Source of the DNA: Halomonas denitrificans | Lineage (GTDB): Bacteria > Pseudomonadota > Gammaproteobacteria > Pseudomonadales > Halomonadaceae | Reading direction: 5' to 3' | NCBI RefSeq assembly: GCF_003056305.1 | Contig: NZ_PYVX01000001.1 | Coordinates: 1,178,001-1,242,000, forward strand | DNA length: 64,000 bases | Shown here: piece after piece, positions 43,246-53,122 of the stretch | Position numbering within the stretch: the stretch's first letter is position 1 | Layout of the letters: every line of letters starts with the position of its first letter | Translations under genes and position numbers: made by a program | Notes under the pieces: model-generated | What the model was told of the DNA's origin: nothing | Seen by the model: only the letters and a program-made list of their open reading frames with translations | Databases searched by the model: none

Positions 43246-43619
43246 CGCATCGCTGCCGGCTGTCCACGCCTGACACGTCCATTCGTCGAGGGAAGCGATG
43301 ATCTTTTCAGCCTAATCACCACGGTGCAATATCGTTCGGTATCCCGACATGCACGTTGCCCCCTCCACAGTGCCGTCGGTCCCTCGTGCGCGGCAGCGTC
43401 CCTGGACCGCGCCGGCATGCGCCCAGCCACCGGAAAGCCCGCCATGGGTGGGCGGCGGGAAACTCTCGGCCGTTGGGCGTCATTGATGCCGTCCTCGGCG
43501 ATGAAGCGGGAGAGCAGACGCAGGTTGTACTCCAGCCCTTCGCATATGGTCTTCTCGGACACGAAGAACCCGCCATAGGGCGGGTTCTCGTCGTGCAGCA
43601 CGCTAAGTGAACGGAATGC
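43246..43619. other. right junction of the accessory segment
   Basis: 374 bp between the LysR start and the guaA stop. It holds the guaA terminator (43566-43587) and otherwise no recognisable gene. A minus-strand frame of 119 codons (43242-43601) begins within the terminator; part of it (VSEKTICEGLEYNLRLLSRFI) looks protein-like but I cannot place it, so it might be a fragment of a lost gene. Confidence 0.45.
43566..43587 (-). terminator. guaBA operon terminator
   Basis: Perfect 9-bp stem GAACCCGCC/GGCGGGTTC with a 4-nt loop, followed on the minus strand by TTCGT; 33 nt past the guaA stop. The T-run is short. Confidence 0.6.
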
Positions 43620-45197
43620 TCACTCCCACTCGATGGTGGCCGGCGGCTTGCTGCTCACGTCGTAGGTGACGCGGGAGACGCCGGTGATCTCGTTGATGAT
43701 GCGGTTGGAGACCTTCTCCAGCAGCTCGTAGGGCAGGTGCGCCCAGCGAGCGGTCATGAAGTCGATGGTCTCCACGGCGCGCAGCGCGATCACCCACTCG
43801 TAGCGGCGGCCGTCGCCGACCACGCCCACGGACTTCACCGGCAGGAAGACGGCGAAGGCCTGGCTGGTCTTGTGGTACCAGCCGGCGTTGTGCAGTTCCT
43901 CGATGAAGATGGCATCGGCCTCGCGCAGGATGTCGGCGTACTCCTTCTTCACCTCGCCGAGGATGCGCACGCCCAGGCCGGGCCCCGGGAAGGGGTGACG
44001 GTAGACCATGTCGTAGGGCAGGCCGAGCTCGACGCCTAGCTTGCGCACCTCGTCCTTGAACAGCTCGCGCAGCGGCTCGACGAGCTTGAGCTTCATGGTC
44101 TCGGGCAGGCCACCCACGTTGTGGTGCGACTTGATCACGTGCGCCTTGCCGGTCTTGGCGGCGGCGGACTCGATCACGTCCGGGTAGATGGTGCCCTGGG
44201 CCAGGAAGTCCACGCCCTCGATCTTGGCGGCCTCGGCATCGAACACGTCGATGAAGGTGTTGCCGATGATCTTGCGCTTGGCCTCGGGCTCGTCAACGCC
44301 CTCGAGCTTGTCGAGGAACAGCGCCTCGGCGTCGACGCGGATCACCTTCACGCCCATGTGCTTGGCGAAGGTCTCCATCACCTGGTCGCCCTCGGCCTTG
44401 CGCAGCAGGCCGTTGTCGACGAACACGCAGGTCAGCTGATCGCCGATGGCCTTGTGCAGGAGGGCGGCGACCACGGAGGAGTCGACACCGCCGGAGAGGC
44501 CGAGCAGCACGTGGCGGTCGCCCACCTGGTCGCGCACGCGGGCGATCTGGTCCTCGATGATCTGCGCCGGGGTCCAGTTGCGCTCGCTGCCGCAGATATC
44601 CAGCACGAAGTGCTCGAGGATGCGCTGGCCCTGCAGGGTGTGGGTCACCTCGGGGTGGAACTGCACGCCGAAGAAGCGCTTCTCCTCCCAGCTCATGGCG
44701 GCGATCGGGCAGCTCGGGGTGGAGGCGGTCACCGTGAAGGTGTCCGGCACCTCGGCCACCTTGTCGCCGTGGCTCATCCAGACGTCGAGCAGGCTGCGGC
44801 CGGTCTCGTGGTCGATGTGGTCCGAGATGTCCTTGAACAGCGCGGTCTCGGCGTCGAGGCGGATCTGGGCATAGCCGAACTCACGCACGTTCGACCCGGC
44901 CACCTTGCCGCCGAGCTGCTCGGCCATGGTCTGCATGCCGTAGCAGATGCCCAGCACCGGCAGGCCCATCTCGAACACGCACTGCGGGGCACGGGGCGAA
45001 TCCAGCTCGGTGACCGACTCGGGGCCGCCGGCGAGGATGATGCCGTTGGGGGCGTACTCGCGAATCTCGGCCTCGGTGATGTCGAAGGCGCGAACCTCGG
45101 AGTAGACCCCGATCTCGCGCACGCGGCGGGCGATCAGCTGGGTGTACTGGGAGCCGAAGTCGAGGATCAGGATCTTGTGGGCGTGAATATCGGTCAT
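43620..45197 (-). CDS. guaA: GMP synthase (glutamine-hydrolysing)
   Basis: 525 residues. Class I glutamine amidotransferase domain ([18 protein letters not shown], nucleophile in LGICYGMQ, His/Glu in GVQFHPEV), ATP-pyrophosphatase with P-loop SGGVDSSV, and the C-terminal dimerisation domain ending KPPATIEWE. Converts XMP to GMP. 82 nt after guaB, same operon. Its 3' end is duplicated as a fragment at 40.25 kb; guaA 3' ends are known integration hot spots. Confidence 0.98.
   Translation of the reverse strand: MTDIHAHKILILDFGSQYTQLIARRVREIGVYSEVRAFDITEAEIREYAPNGIILAGGPESVTELDSPRAPQCVFEMGLPVLGICYGMQTMAEQLGGKVAGSNVREFGYAQIRLDAETALFKDISDHIDHETGRSLLDVWMSHGDKVAEVPDTFTVTASTPSCPIAAMSWEEKRFFGVQFHPEVTHTLQGQRILEHFVLDICGSERNWTPAQIIEDQIARVRDQVGDRHVLLGLSGGVDSSVVAALLHKAIGDQLTCVFVDNGLLRKAEGDQVMETFAKHMGVKVIRVDAEALFLDKLEGVDEPEAKRKIIGNTFIDVFDAEAAKIEGVDFLAQGTIYPDVIESAAAKTGKAHVIKSHHNVGGLPETMKLKLVEPLRELFKDEVRKLGVELGLPYDMVYRHPFPGPGLGVRILGEVKKEYADILREADAIFIEELHNAGWYHKTSQAFAVFLPVKSVGVVGDGRRYEWVIALRAVETIDFMTARWAHLPYELLEKVSNRIINEITGVSRVTYDVSSKPPATIEWE
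43622..43922 (-). repeat. guaA 3'-end repeat, intact copy
   Basis: Partner of the diverged direct repeat at 40255-40557. The matched stretch ends at the codons for ADAIF, where the other copy switches to DUF6789 sequence. Confidence 0.8.
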
Positions 45198-45279
45198 GGG
45201 AACGTCTCGGTGTGGCGGCAGGCCGGATCCAAAAGCGAGCGGCGGGGTTGCCCCCGCCGCGGTCGTACTGAGGTCGGGA

Positions 45280-46749
45280 TCACCCGGCCCGGTAGTTCGG
45301 GGCTTCCTTGGTGATCTGCACGTCGTGCACGTGGGACTCGTTGAAGCCGGCCCCGGTGATCTGCACGAACTGCGGCTTGGTGCGCATCTCCTGGATGTCG
45401 CGGCAGCCGGTGTAGCCCATGGAGGCGCGCAGGCCGCCCATCAGCTGGTGGACGATGGCGCTCATCATGCCCTTGTAGGGCACGCGGCCTTCGATGCCTT
45501 CCGGCACCAGCTTCTCGGCGCCCTCGCTCTTGTCCTGGAAGTAGCGGTCGGCGCTGCCCTGGGTCTGGGACATGGCGCCCATGGAACCCATGCCGCGGTA
45601 GGCCTTGTAGGTACGGCCCTGGAAGAGCTCGATCTCGCCCGGCGCCTCCTCGGTGCCGGCCAGCAGGCCACCGGCCATCACGGTGCTGGCACCGGCCGCC
45701 ACGGCCTTGGCCAGGTCGCCGGAGAAGCGCACGCCGCCGTCGGCGATCAGCGGGATGTCGTAGGGCACCAGGGCCGCGGCGACGTTGGAGACGGCGGTGA
45801 TCTGCGGCACGCCGACGCCGGCCACCACGCGGGTGGTGCAAATGGAGCCCGGGCCGATGCCGACCTTGACGGCGTCGGCGCCGGCCTCGGCCAGCGCCTT
45901 GGCGGCCTCGGCGGTGGCGATGTTGCCGCCGATCACCTGGATCTGCGGGAAGTTCTCCTTCACCCAGCGCACGCGCTCGATCACGCCCTTGGAGTGGCCG
46001 TGGGCGGTGTCGACCACCACCACGTCGACCCCGGCCTCGGCCAGGGCGGCCACGCGATCCGGCGTCTCGGGGCCGGTGCCGACCGCGGCGCCGACCAGCA
46101 GGCGGCCGTCGGCATCCTTGGCGGCGAGCGGGAAGGTGCGGGCCTTCTCGATGTCCTGGAAGGTGACCAGGCCGCGCAGGCGCTGCTGGTCATCCACCAC
46201 CAGCATCTTCTCGATGCGGTGCTCCTGCATCTTGCCCTTGATGACGTCGAGGGTGGTGCCCACCGGCACGGTGACGAGCTTCTCGCCGGGGGTCATGATG
46301 TCGGCGACGCTGTCGCCGTGGTTGGGCTGGAAGCGCATGTCGCGCTGGGTCACCAGGCCCACCAGGGTCTCTCCTTCCACCACCGGGAAGCCGGAGAAGC
46401 CGTGCTCCTCGGCCATCGCCAGCAGGTCGGCCAGCTTGGCCTTGGGCCCGACGGTGACCGGGTCCTTCACGATCACGCTCTCGTGCTTCTTGACCTTGCG
46501 CACCTCGGCGGCCTGCTGCGCCATGGTCATGCTCTTGTGGATGATGCCGATGCCCCCTTCCTGGGCCATGGCGATGGCCAGACGCGCCTCGGTGACGGTG
46601 TCCATGGCCGCGGAGACCAGCGGGATGTTCAGGTAGAGATCCCGGGTCAGGCGGGTCCGAAGGCTGACGTCGTTGGGCAGGACCTCGGAATACCCGGGGA
46701 CGAGTAATACGTCATCGAACGTAAGAGCTTCTTGGGCCATACGTAGCAT
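45280..46749 (-). CDS. guaB: IMP dehydrogenase
   Basis: 489 residues from ATG 46749 ([23 protein letters not shown], the usual start). TIM barrel with two CBS domains inserted (~95-200); active-site loop [11 protein letters not shown] with the catalytic Cys; flap region MGSMGAM. NAD-dependent IMP to XMP, first step to GMP. No Shine-Dalgarno precedes the ATG; the leader is instead CU-rich. Confidence 0.97.
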   Translation of the reverse strand: MLRMAQEALTFDDVLLVPGYSEVLPNDVSLRTRLTRDLYLNIPLVSAAMDTVTEARLAIAMAQEGGIGIIHKSMTMAQQAAEVRKVKKHESVIVKDPVTVGPKAKLADLLAMAEEHGFSGFPVVEGETLVGLVTQRDMRFQPNHGDSVADIMTPGEKLVTVPVGTTLDVIKGKMQEHRIEKMLVVDDQQRLRGLVTFQDIEKARTFPLAAKDADGRLLVGAAVGTGPETPDRVAALAEAGVDVVVVDTAHGHSKGVIERVRWVKENFPQIQVIGGNIATAEAAKALAEAGADAVKVGIGPGSICTTRVVAGVGVPQITAVSNVAAALVPYDIPLIADGGVRFSGDLAKAVAAGASTVMAGGLLAGTEEAPGEIELFQGRTYKAYRGMGSMGAMSQTQGSADRYFQDKSEGAEKLVPEGIEGRVPYKGMMSAIVHQLMGGLRASMGYTGCRDIQEMRTKPQFVQITGAGFNESHVHDVQITKEAPNYRAG

Positions 46750-46798
46750 ATGCGGCAACACCCATGGAGGTAGGAGGAGGGAGTGAAGTTAATCCCCC

Positions 46799-46829
46799 AT
46801 TATAGCGGCCGGCCCGGGGGTCCGGCAAT
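46799..46829 (-). promoter_or_regulatory. guaB: guaB promoter
   Basis: On the minus strand: -35 TTGCCG (46829-46824), 19-bp spacer, perfect -10 TATAAT (46804-46799), then a G-rich discriminator GGGGG, a feature of stringently controlled promoters. Predicted leader about 42 nt. Confidence 0.65.
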
Positions 46830-46844
46830 CCGTGGCGTGCTTGC

Positions 46845-47891
46845 TCACTCCTCCTCGGCGCGGCGAAACTCGCGGCGCCAGCGCTCCAGGAAGGCGGCAC
46901 GACGCTGGGGGTCGACGAAGGCCAGCAGCGAGGCGTTCAGGGGAATCGGGAACAGCCGCTCGCCCACCTGGTCGCGCAGCCGCGCCGCCGTGAAGGGCCC
47001 GACGATGTCGGGGCGCACGCTGAACAGCGGCGTCTGGCCGGCCAGCACCCGCTGCCCCTCGCGGCCGAGCAGGAAGTCGACGAAGGCCTCGGCGGCCACC
47101 GGGTGCGGCGCGTCGCGGTGGATGAAGGCCATGCGCATCATCACCAGCGAGTAGTCCTGCGGCACCTGCACGATCACCTCGGGATGCGTCTGGGCCCAGA
47201 CCATGGCGTAGGAGCCGAGCAGGTTGTAGCCGAGCCAGTAGCGCCCGTCGGATAGCCCCTCGAGCATCGCCCGGGTGCTGCCCTCGAGGCGGGCGTCGAC
47301 CCGCCCCATGCCGGCCACCAGGTCCCAGAAGCGCGGGGTGTAGCGGGCGTCCTGCTGGTGGAGGGTGTAGCCCACCCCGCTCTCCAGCGGCGAGTAAGTG
47401 GTCACCTTGCCCGCGAGGGCGTCGCGCTCTGTGGTCAGCAGGGTGTGCAGGTCGGCGTGGGTCTGGGGTGGGGCCATGTGGCGTGAGAGGTCGAGCCGGT
47501 AGGCCATGACGATGGGCTCGAAGGTGAAACCGAACACCTCGTCGCGCCACTTGGCCCAGGCCGGCCAGCGCCGCGCCGCCGGCGAGTCGAGCCGCCGTGC
47601 ATAGCCTTGGTTGACCCGGGCCATCTGCCAGGGCATCGCCGAGCTGATCACCACGTCCGGCGCCGGGTCGGCCTCGGCGACGAGGGCGTCGACCTCCAGG
47701 GTGGTGCGGTCGCGGAAGTCCAGAGCGATCTCGGGATGGGCGGCGCGGAAGGCGTCGAGCAGCGGCGCGACCACCTCGCGATCGAGTGCGGCCTCCACCA
47801 CCAGCGGCGTCGGCGCCGCGCGCAGCGGGCCGGCGCCGACAAGCAGCAGCGTCAGCACAATGAACGAGAGAGCGGTTCGCCGGGCCATCAT
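46845..47891 (-). CDS. periplasmic solute-binding protein linked to TctDE
   Basis: 348 residues from ATG 47891, which overlaps the kinase stop. Signal peptide through RAAPTP. Type 2 periplasmic binding fold of the ferric/phosphoglycerate (PgtC-like) type: LVVEAALDREVVAPLLDAFRAAHPEIAL, VISSAMPWQMARVNQGYA, GYNLLGSYAMVWA. No permease or ATPase gene is nearby, so it may present a ligand to the TctE sensor rather than feed a transporter. Third gene of tctD-tctE-SBP. Confidence 0.87.
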   Translation of the reverse strand: MMARRTALSFIVLTLLLVGAGPLRAAPTPLVVEAALDREVVAPLLDAFRAAHPEIALDFRDRTTLEVDALVAEADPAPDVVISSAMPWQMARVNQGYARRLDSPAARRWPAWAKWRDEVFGFTFEPIVMAYRLDLSRHMAPPQTHADLHTLLTTERDALAGKVTTYSPLESGVGYTLHQQDARYTPRFWDLVAGMGRVDARLEGSTRAMLEGLSDGRYWLGYNLLGSYAMVWAQTHPEVIVQVPQDYSLVMMRMAFIHRDAPHPVAAEAFVDFLLGREGQRVLAGQTPLFSVRPDIVGPFTAARLRDQVGERLFPIPLNASLLAFVDPQRRAAFLERWRREFRRAEEE

Positions 47892-49306
47892 GGCGCCTCC
47901 TCGGGATCGCACAGCGGAAGAGAGAGCCTCACCCTGAGGCCATGGGATTCTCGGGCGCCGAGGCTCAGCCGCCCGTCGAGCCGCCGTGCGATGGAGTCGA
48001 CGATCGAGAGGCCGAGCCCGGAGCCCTCGGTGTCCTGGCGCCCGCCCCGCTCGAAGGGCTGCAGCAGCCGCTCGCGGGCCTTGGCCGGCACGCCCGGGCC
48101 GTCGTCCTCGACGAAGAGCGCCACCTCGCCTCGCCCCTCTCGCCCCTCGAGCACTTCAAGCCCCAGGGTGATCACGCTGCCCGGCGGCGTGTAGCGCAGG
48201 GCGTTGTCGATCAGGTTGCCGAGCAGCTCACGGATCGCCCACCCCTCGGCGCGCACCCAGACCGGCCCGGCGGGAAGCGGAGCGAGGCCCAGGTCGTGAT
48301 CGCGGGCCGCCTCGCGCTCGGCCCAGTCGAGCACCGTCTCGCGCAGCACGGCGGCCAGATCCAGCGGCGCCACTGCCTCGGCCTCGCCGAGGTGGCGCAG
48401 CCGGGCCAGGCTCAACAGCTGCCCGGCGAGCCGGCTGGTGCGCCCGGCGCCCTCGTGCACCGCGGCGAGTGCCGCCCGCCACTCGGCCGGGTCCTCGCTC
48501 GTGAGCGCCAGCTCGCTTACGCTCTGCAGCCCTGCCAGCGGCGTCTTGAGCTGGTGGCTGGCGTCGGCGGTGAAGCGCAGCAGCGCCTCGCGGCTCTGGC
48601 GCTGGCGGGCGAAGAGGTGATCGAGGGTCTGGGCCAGCTCGCGCATCTCCTCGGGCACCCGGGCGTCCAGCGGGCGCATGTCGTCGGCGTCGCGGCGGCG
48701 CAGCACCCGGCGCAGCCGGCGCATCGGCCCCAGCGCCACCCGCAGGGCCAGGGCCATCAGCACCCCGGCCAGCAGCACCATGGCCACGAAGCGGGTCAGG
48801 GTGCGCTCGAAGAGCTCGTCGGCCAGCGCCATCCGCCCGGCCCGGGTATGGCCGACCCAGACCTGCACCGGCTCCTGGGAGACCCAGCCCGCGGAGTCCA
48901 CCTCGCGGCCGTAGAGTCGCCAGGCCTCGCCGTCGAGGCGCGCGGTCAGCGCCAGGGGCGCGTCGGCCGCCCGCTCGCGCCAGCCGGGCTCGAGGGTGAA
49001 CGGCAGGTTGGTAGAGACGGGCGCGCCGTCGGCGTCGAGCACGGCGTAGAAGACCCGCTCCTGGTGCCGGGTGGCGAGAATCTGCAGGGCCGCCGCCGGC
49101 ACCTCGATCAGCGGCTCGCCCTGCTGCCACTGCACCGCCTCGGCGATGGTCAGGGCGGCGGCCTCGAGCTGGCTGTCATAGGCGCGCTCGGCGGCGCGAT
49201 GGCTGCTCACCCGGGCCTCGATCATCAGCAGCGCCCCGAGCCCGGTGACGGTGACCAGCAGCCACACCGCCAGGCGGCGCTTGAGCGAGCCCGTGACCTC
49301 GATCAC
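47888..49306 (-). CDS. tctE: sensor histidine kinase TctE-like
   Basis: 472 residues from a GTG overlapping the regulator's stop (GTGA). TM1 ~10-30, periplasmic sensor ~31-165 (TctE 2CSK_N type), TM2 (FVAMVLLAGVLMALALRVAL), HAMP, HisKA with H-box ASHQLKTPLAGL, and HATPase (NLIDNALRYTPPG, DDGPGV, GSGLGLSI). Likely senses tricarboxylates and phosphorylates TctD. Confidence 0.92.
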   Translation of the reverse strand: MIEVTGSLKRRLAVWLLVTVTGLGALLMIEARVSSHRAAERAYDSQLEAAALTIAEAVQWQQGEPLIEVPAAALQILATRHQERVFYAVLDADGAPVSTNLPFTLEPGWRERAADAPLALTARLDGEAWRLYGREVDSAGWVSQEPVQVWVGHTRAGRMALADELFERTLTRFVAMVLLAGVLMALALRVALGPMRRLRRVLRRRDADDMRPLDARVPEEMRELAQTLDHLFARQRQSREALLRFTADASHQLKTPLAGLQSVSELALTSEDPAEWRAALAAVHEGAGRTSRLAGQLLSLARLRHLGEAEAVAPLDLAAVLRETVLDWAEREAARDHDLGLAPLPAGPVWVRAEGWAIRELLGNLIDNALRYTPPGSVITLGLEVLEGREGRGEVALFVEDDGPGVPAKARERLLQPFERGGRQDTEGSGLGLSIVDSIARRLDGRLSLGARESHGLRVRLSLPLCDPEEAP

Positions 49307-49971
49307 CCGGCCTCGTCCTCCAGCCGGTAACCGAGCCCACGGAAGGTGCGAATCCTGAGCCCGGAGCCGGCGAGCCGCTTGCGCAGCCGGCTGACGTAGA
49401 CCTCCAGGGCGTTGGAGCCCACATCGTCGAAGCCGAACAGCCGCCGCTCCAGCGCCTCCCGAGGGGCGATGCTGCCGGCGTGCAGCAAAAGCCCCTCGAG
49501 CAGCAAGAGCTCGCGGCGCGGCAGCGCCAGCGGCGCCTCATCGAGGGTCGCCACGCCGGTGGCCGGATCGAAGACCAGGCCCCCGAAGCGCAGGCGATTG
49601 TCGCTGCGCTGCTGGCTGCGCCGCAGCAGGGCGCGCACCCGGGCCTCCAGCTCGGCAATCGAGAAGGGCTTGGCGAGGTAGTCGTCGGCACCGAGGTCGA
49701 GGCCGGAGACCCGGTCGTCGATGCCGTCCCGGGCGGTGAGGATCAGCACCGGGGTGGTGTCGCCGCGATCGCGCAGCGCGGCCAGCAGCCCGAGGCCGTC
49801 GCCGTCGGGCAGGCCGAGGTCGAGCAGGATCAAATCGAAGCGGTCGTGGCGCAGGGCGGCCCGGGCCTCGGCGCAGGTGGCAAAGACCTCGACGGTATTG
49901 CCCAGGGGCGCGAGCGCCCGCTCCAGGGAGCGCGCGATCAGCGCATCGTCCTCGATGACCAGCAGGCGCAT
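49303..49971 (-). CDS. tctD: OmpR-type response regulator TctD-like
   Basis: 222 residues. Receiver with phospho-Asp in LILLDLGLPDGDG, acidic pair EDDAL, Lys in YLAKPF; C-terminal winged helix (LLEGLLLHAGS, NALEVYVSRLRKRL, TFRGLGYRLE). Divergent from tctC across 135 bp, the classical arrangement for tricarboxylate-induced control. Confidence 0.93.
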   Translation of the reverse strand: MRLLVIEDDALIARSLERALAPLGNTVEVFATCAEARAALRHDRFDLILLDLGLPDGDGLGLLAALRDRGDTTPVLILTARDGIDDRVSGLDLGADDYLAKPFSIAELEARVRALLRRSQQRSDNRLRFGGLVFDPATGVATLDEAPLALPRRELLLLEGLLLHAGSIAPREALERRLFGFDDVGSNALEVYVSRLRKRLAGSGLRIRTFRGLGYRLEDEAG

Positions 49972-50106
49972 ACGACCAATGTCTCAGACGGTGAGGGGGA
50001 AGGTGACAGGTTCATGAAAGGTGGCGGCCCTAGCATCGCCCTGGCCATCACGCGAGGCAGAAGCGGGCCTCGCCCACCTCGCATAACAAGAGAACAGGAG
50101 TTCGCC
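49972..50106. promoter_or_regulatory. tctD / tctC divergent control region
   Basis: 135 bp expected to contain both promoters and TctD sites. A TTCATGAA palindrome at about 50010-50017 is the only symmetric element I see. An AGGAG precedes tctC. Confidence 0.4.
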
Positions 50107-51087
50107 ATGAAGATCAACACGGCCATCCGCCACGCCTCCGGCCTCGCCCTGCTGGGCGGCGCCCTGCTCGCCGGCTCCGCCCAGGCCGCCGGCGATGCCG
50201 AGTGCATCGCCCCCGCCAAGCCCGGCGGCGGCTACGACCTGACCTGCCGACTGGCCGCCAACGGCCTGCTCGAGACCGGCCGCATCGACTCGCCGATGCT
50301 GGTGACCTACATGCCCGGCGGTATCGGCGCCGTGGCCTACAACCACGTCAACGGCGTGCGCACCGACGACGAGAACCTGATCGTCGCCGCCAGCACCGGC
50401 GCCGCGGTCAACCTGGCGCTGGGCAAGTTCGGCCAGTACGACGCCGACGAGGTGCGCTGGCTGGGGGCCCTGGGGGTCGACTACGGCGCCATCGTGGTCG
50501 GCGCCGACGCGCCCTGGCAGTCGCTGGACGAGCTGATGGCCGATCTTCAGGCCAATCCCGGCGAGATCGCCTTCGGCGCCGGCGGCACCGTGGGCAGCCA
50601 GGACTGGATGAAGGCCGCGCTGACCGCCAAGGCCGGCGACATCGACCCGCGCGACCTGCGCTACGTGGCCTTCGAGGGCGGCGGCGAGGCGCTGGCCGCG
50701 CTGCTCGGCAACCACATCCAGGTCTTCACCGGCGATCTCTCCGAGCTCCAGTCGCAGCTCGAGAGCGGCAAGGTCCGCGTGCTGGCCGCCCTCTCCGAGG
50801 AGCGCATGGGCGGCCCCTACGCCGAGATCCCCACCGCCGCCGAGCAGGGCTACGACGTGCAGTGGCCGATCTGGCGCGGCTACTACATGGGCCCGGAGGT
50901 CAGCGACGAGGCCTACCAGGCGTGGGTCGAGCGCATGCAGGCCCTGGCCGAGGACCCGGCCTTCGCCGAGATCCGCGAGGCGCGCGGCCTCTTCCCGATG
51001 TCGCGCTTCGGTGACGACTTCGACACCTACGTGAAGGAGCAGGTCGCCGGCTTTAAGTCACTGGCCGAGGAAGTGGGGCTGAAATGA
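50107..51087 (+). CDS. tctC: tripartite tricarboxylate transporter, binding protein TctC
   Basis: 326 residues from ATG 50107. Signal peptide ends GSAQAAG. TctC fold: APAKPGGGYDLTCRL (carboxylate site), VTYMPGGIGAVAYNHV, FGAGGTVGSQDWMKAAL, VFTGDLSELQSQLESGKVRVLA. High-affinity periplasmic capture of citrate-like tricarboxylates for TctAB. Overlaps tctB by 4 nt. Confidence 0.95.
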   Translation: MKINTAIRHASGLALLGGALLAGSAQAAGDAECIAPAKPGGGYDLTCRLAANGLLETGRIDSPMLVTYMPGGIGAVAYNHVNGVRTDDENLIVAASTGAAVNLALGKFGQYDADEVRWLGALGVDYGAIVVGADAPWQSLDELMADLQANPGEIAFGAGGTVGSQDWMKAALTAKAGDIDPRDLRYVAFEGGGEALAALLGNHIQVFTGDLSELQSQLESGKVRVLAALSEERMGGPYAEIPTAAEQGYDVQWPIWRGYYMGPEVSDEAYQAWVERMQALAEDPAFAEIREARGLFPMSRFGDDFDTYVKEQVAGFKSLAEEVGLK

Positions 51088-51545
51088 GCCAAGTCGCCAA
51101 GCCGGTCGCCGACCGGCTGTTGGGGATCGTGCTGATCGGCCTGGCGGCGTTCGTCGCCGTCCAGGCCATCAACCTCGAGGTCCCGTTCAGCTACGAGCCC
51201 GTGGGTCCACGGGCCTTTCCGCTCGGTCTTTCGATCCTGCTCGCCGGCCTCTCGCTGGTGCTCGTCGTCAGGCCCGGTGCCGACGGCCACTGGCCGCACA
51301 AGGCGCTGGCGCTGCGCCTGCTGCTGGTGCTGGGCCTGCTGCTGGCCTACGCCATGCTCTTCACCCGCCTGGGCTTCATCCCCACCTCGCTGCTGGTGGT
51401 GGCCGCCCTGGCAAGGCTCTTCGGCGCCAGCAACGGCAAGGCACTGATCACCGGCGTGCTGCTCTCCGCGGGCAGCTATGTGCTGTTCACCGAGGGCCTG
51501 GGCATCGCCCTGCCCGCCGGCACCTGGCTTGCCGCGCTCATCTAG
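51084..51545 (+). CDS. tctB: tripartite tricarboxylate transporter, small membrane subunit TctB
   Basis: 153 residues, four TM segments (LLGIVLIGLAAFVAVQ; FPLGLSILLAGLSLVLVV; LLLVLGLLLAYAMLF; ALITGVLLSAGSYVLF), motif EPVGPRAFPLG. Obligate partner of TctA. Confidence 0.93.
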   Translation: MSQVAKPVADRLLGIVLIGLAAFVAVQAINLEVPFSYEPVGPRAFPLGLSILLAGLSLVLVVRPGADGHWPHKALALRLLLVLGLLLAYAMLFTRLGFIPTSLLVVAALARLFGASNGKALITGVLLSAGSYVLFTEGLGIALPAGTWLAALI

Positions 51546-51557
51546 AGGACTGCCACC

Positions 51558-53066
51558 ATGTTCGATTTCCTGATCGAGGGCTTCGGCGTCGCCCTGACGC
51601 CGCTCAACCTGGGGCTGGCCTTCCTCGGCGCGCTGCTCGGCACCCTGTTCGGGGCGCTGCCGGGCATCGGGCCGATCAACGGCATCGCCATCCTGATGCC
51701 GCTGGCCTACACCCTGGGGCTGCCGGCCGAGTCGGCGCTGATCCTGCTGGCCGGCATCTACACCGGCGCCGAGTACGGCGGGCGGATGTCGAGCATCCTG
51801 CTCAACGTGCCGGGCGACGCCGGCGCGGTGATGACCACCCTGGACGGCCACCCGCTGGCCAAGAAGGGCCTGGCCGGCCCGGCGCTCGGCCTCTCGGCGG
51901 TCAGCTCCTTCGTCGGCGCCACCATCGCCATCATCGGCCTGACGCTGTTCGCGCCGCTGCTCGCCGAGGTGGCCGTGATGTTCGGCCCCGCCGAGTTCTT
52001 CGCGCTGATGGTGTTCGCCTTCTCGTCGATGTCGGTGATGATGGGCAAGGACCCGATCAAGACCGCCATCGGCGCGGTACTCGGCGTGCTGATCGCCACC
52101 GTGGGCGTCGATTCCGGCACCGGCGTGATGCGCTACACCTTCGGCATGCCCGAGCTCTACGACGGCATCGACTTCGTGGTGATGATCATCGGCCTGTTCG
52201 CGATCAGCGAGATCCTGCTGATGCTCGAACACGCCCACCGCAAGGACAGCGACGGCGAGCTGCCGCCGCTGGGCCGGGTCTTCGTCAGCCTCAAGGAGGT
52301 GCTCTACTGCAAGGGCGCCATGTGGCGGTCGGGGCTGCTCGGCTTCATCATCGGCGTGCTGCCCGGCACCGGCGCCTCGGTGGCCGGCGCGGTCTCCTAC
52401 ACCACCGAGAAGCGCCTCTCCGACCAGGAAGGCACCTTCGGCAAGGGCGACATGCGCGGCCTGGCGGCCCCGGAGTCGGCCAACAACGCCGCGGCGGCGG
52501 GCTCCTTCGTGCCGATGCTGACGCTCGGCATCCCCGGCTCCGGCACCACCGCCGTGCTGCTCGGCGCGCTGATGCTCTACAACATCACCCCCGGGCCGAT
52601 GATGTTCACCGAGCGGCCCGAGGTCGCGGGCGGGCTGATCGCCTCGCTCTACATCGGCAACATCGTGCTGCTGGCGCTCAACCTGCCGCTGGCCGGGGTG
52701 TTCGCCCGGGTGCTGACCATCCCGCGCTGGGTGCTGGTGCCGGCCATCGCCATCCTCGCCTTCGTCGGCGTCTACCAGCTGCACTCCGACCTGACCGCCA
52801 TCTACCTGATGCTGATCATCGGCGTGTTCGGCTACCTGCTGCGCAAGCTCGGCTTCTCTCTGGCCCCGGTGATCCTGGGCTACGTGCTGGGCGGGCTGAT
52901 GGAGCAGAACCTGCGCCGGGCGCTGTCGATCAGCGGCGGCGAGGTCGACATCCTCTGGCAGTCCGGCATCTCGCTGGGCCTGTGGCTCGCCGCCGCCGCG
53001 CTGCTGGTGCTGCCCTGGCTGGTGCCGAAGCTGCTTGCCGCCCGCGCTCGCCGCCACGCCGGCTGA
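51558..53066 (+). CDS. tctA: tripartite tricarboxylate transporter, large permease TctA
   Basis: 502 residues, about 11-12 TM segments. Family signatures [58 protein letters not shown] and [13 protein letters not shown]. Na+- or H+-coupled import with TctB and TctC. Start 12 nt after tctB. Confidence 0.96.
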   Translation: MFDFLIEGFGVALTPLNLGLAFLGALLGTLFGALPGIGPINGIAILMPLAYTLGLPAESALILLAGIYTGAEYGGRMSSILLNVPGDAGAVMTTLDGHPLAKKGLAGPALGLSAVSSFVGATIAIIGLTLFAPLLAEVAVMFGPAEFFALMVFAFSSMSVMMGKDPIKTAIGAVLGVLIATVGVDSGTGVMRYTFGMPELYDGIDFVVMIIGLFAISEILLMLEHAHRKDSDGELPPLGRVFVSLKEVLYCKGAMWRSGLLGFIIGVLPGTGASVAGAVSYTTEKRLSDQEGTFGKGDMRGLAAPESANNAAAAGSFVPMLTLGIPGSGTTAVLLGALMLYNITPGPMMFTERPEVAGGLIASLYIGNIVLLALNLPLAGVFARVLTIPRWVLVPAIAILAFVGVYQLHSDLTAIYLMLIIGVFGYLLRKLGFSLAPVILGYVLGGLMEQNLRRALSISGGEVDILWQSGISLGLWLAAAALLVLPWLVPKLLAARARRHAG

Positions 53067-53122
53067 CACCCTCTCGGGCCCGCTACGGCGGGCCCGAACC
53101 GTTGCGACGGGAGATCGCCGAC

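Noticed and set aside
43242-43601. 119-codon minus-strand frame between guaA and the LysR gene
   Set aside because: Its start lies within the guaA terminator and its end inside the LysR gene start; a partial protein-like stretch remains unexplained but does not support a gene.
51027-53069. 680-codon minus-strand frame opposite tctBA
   Set aside because: Low-complexity His/Gln/Gly-rich translation, antisense to clear transporter genes.
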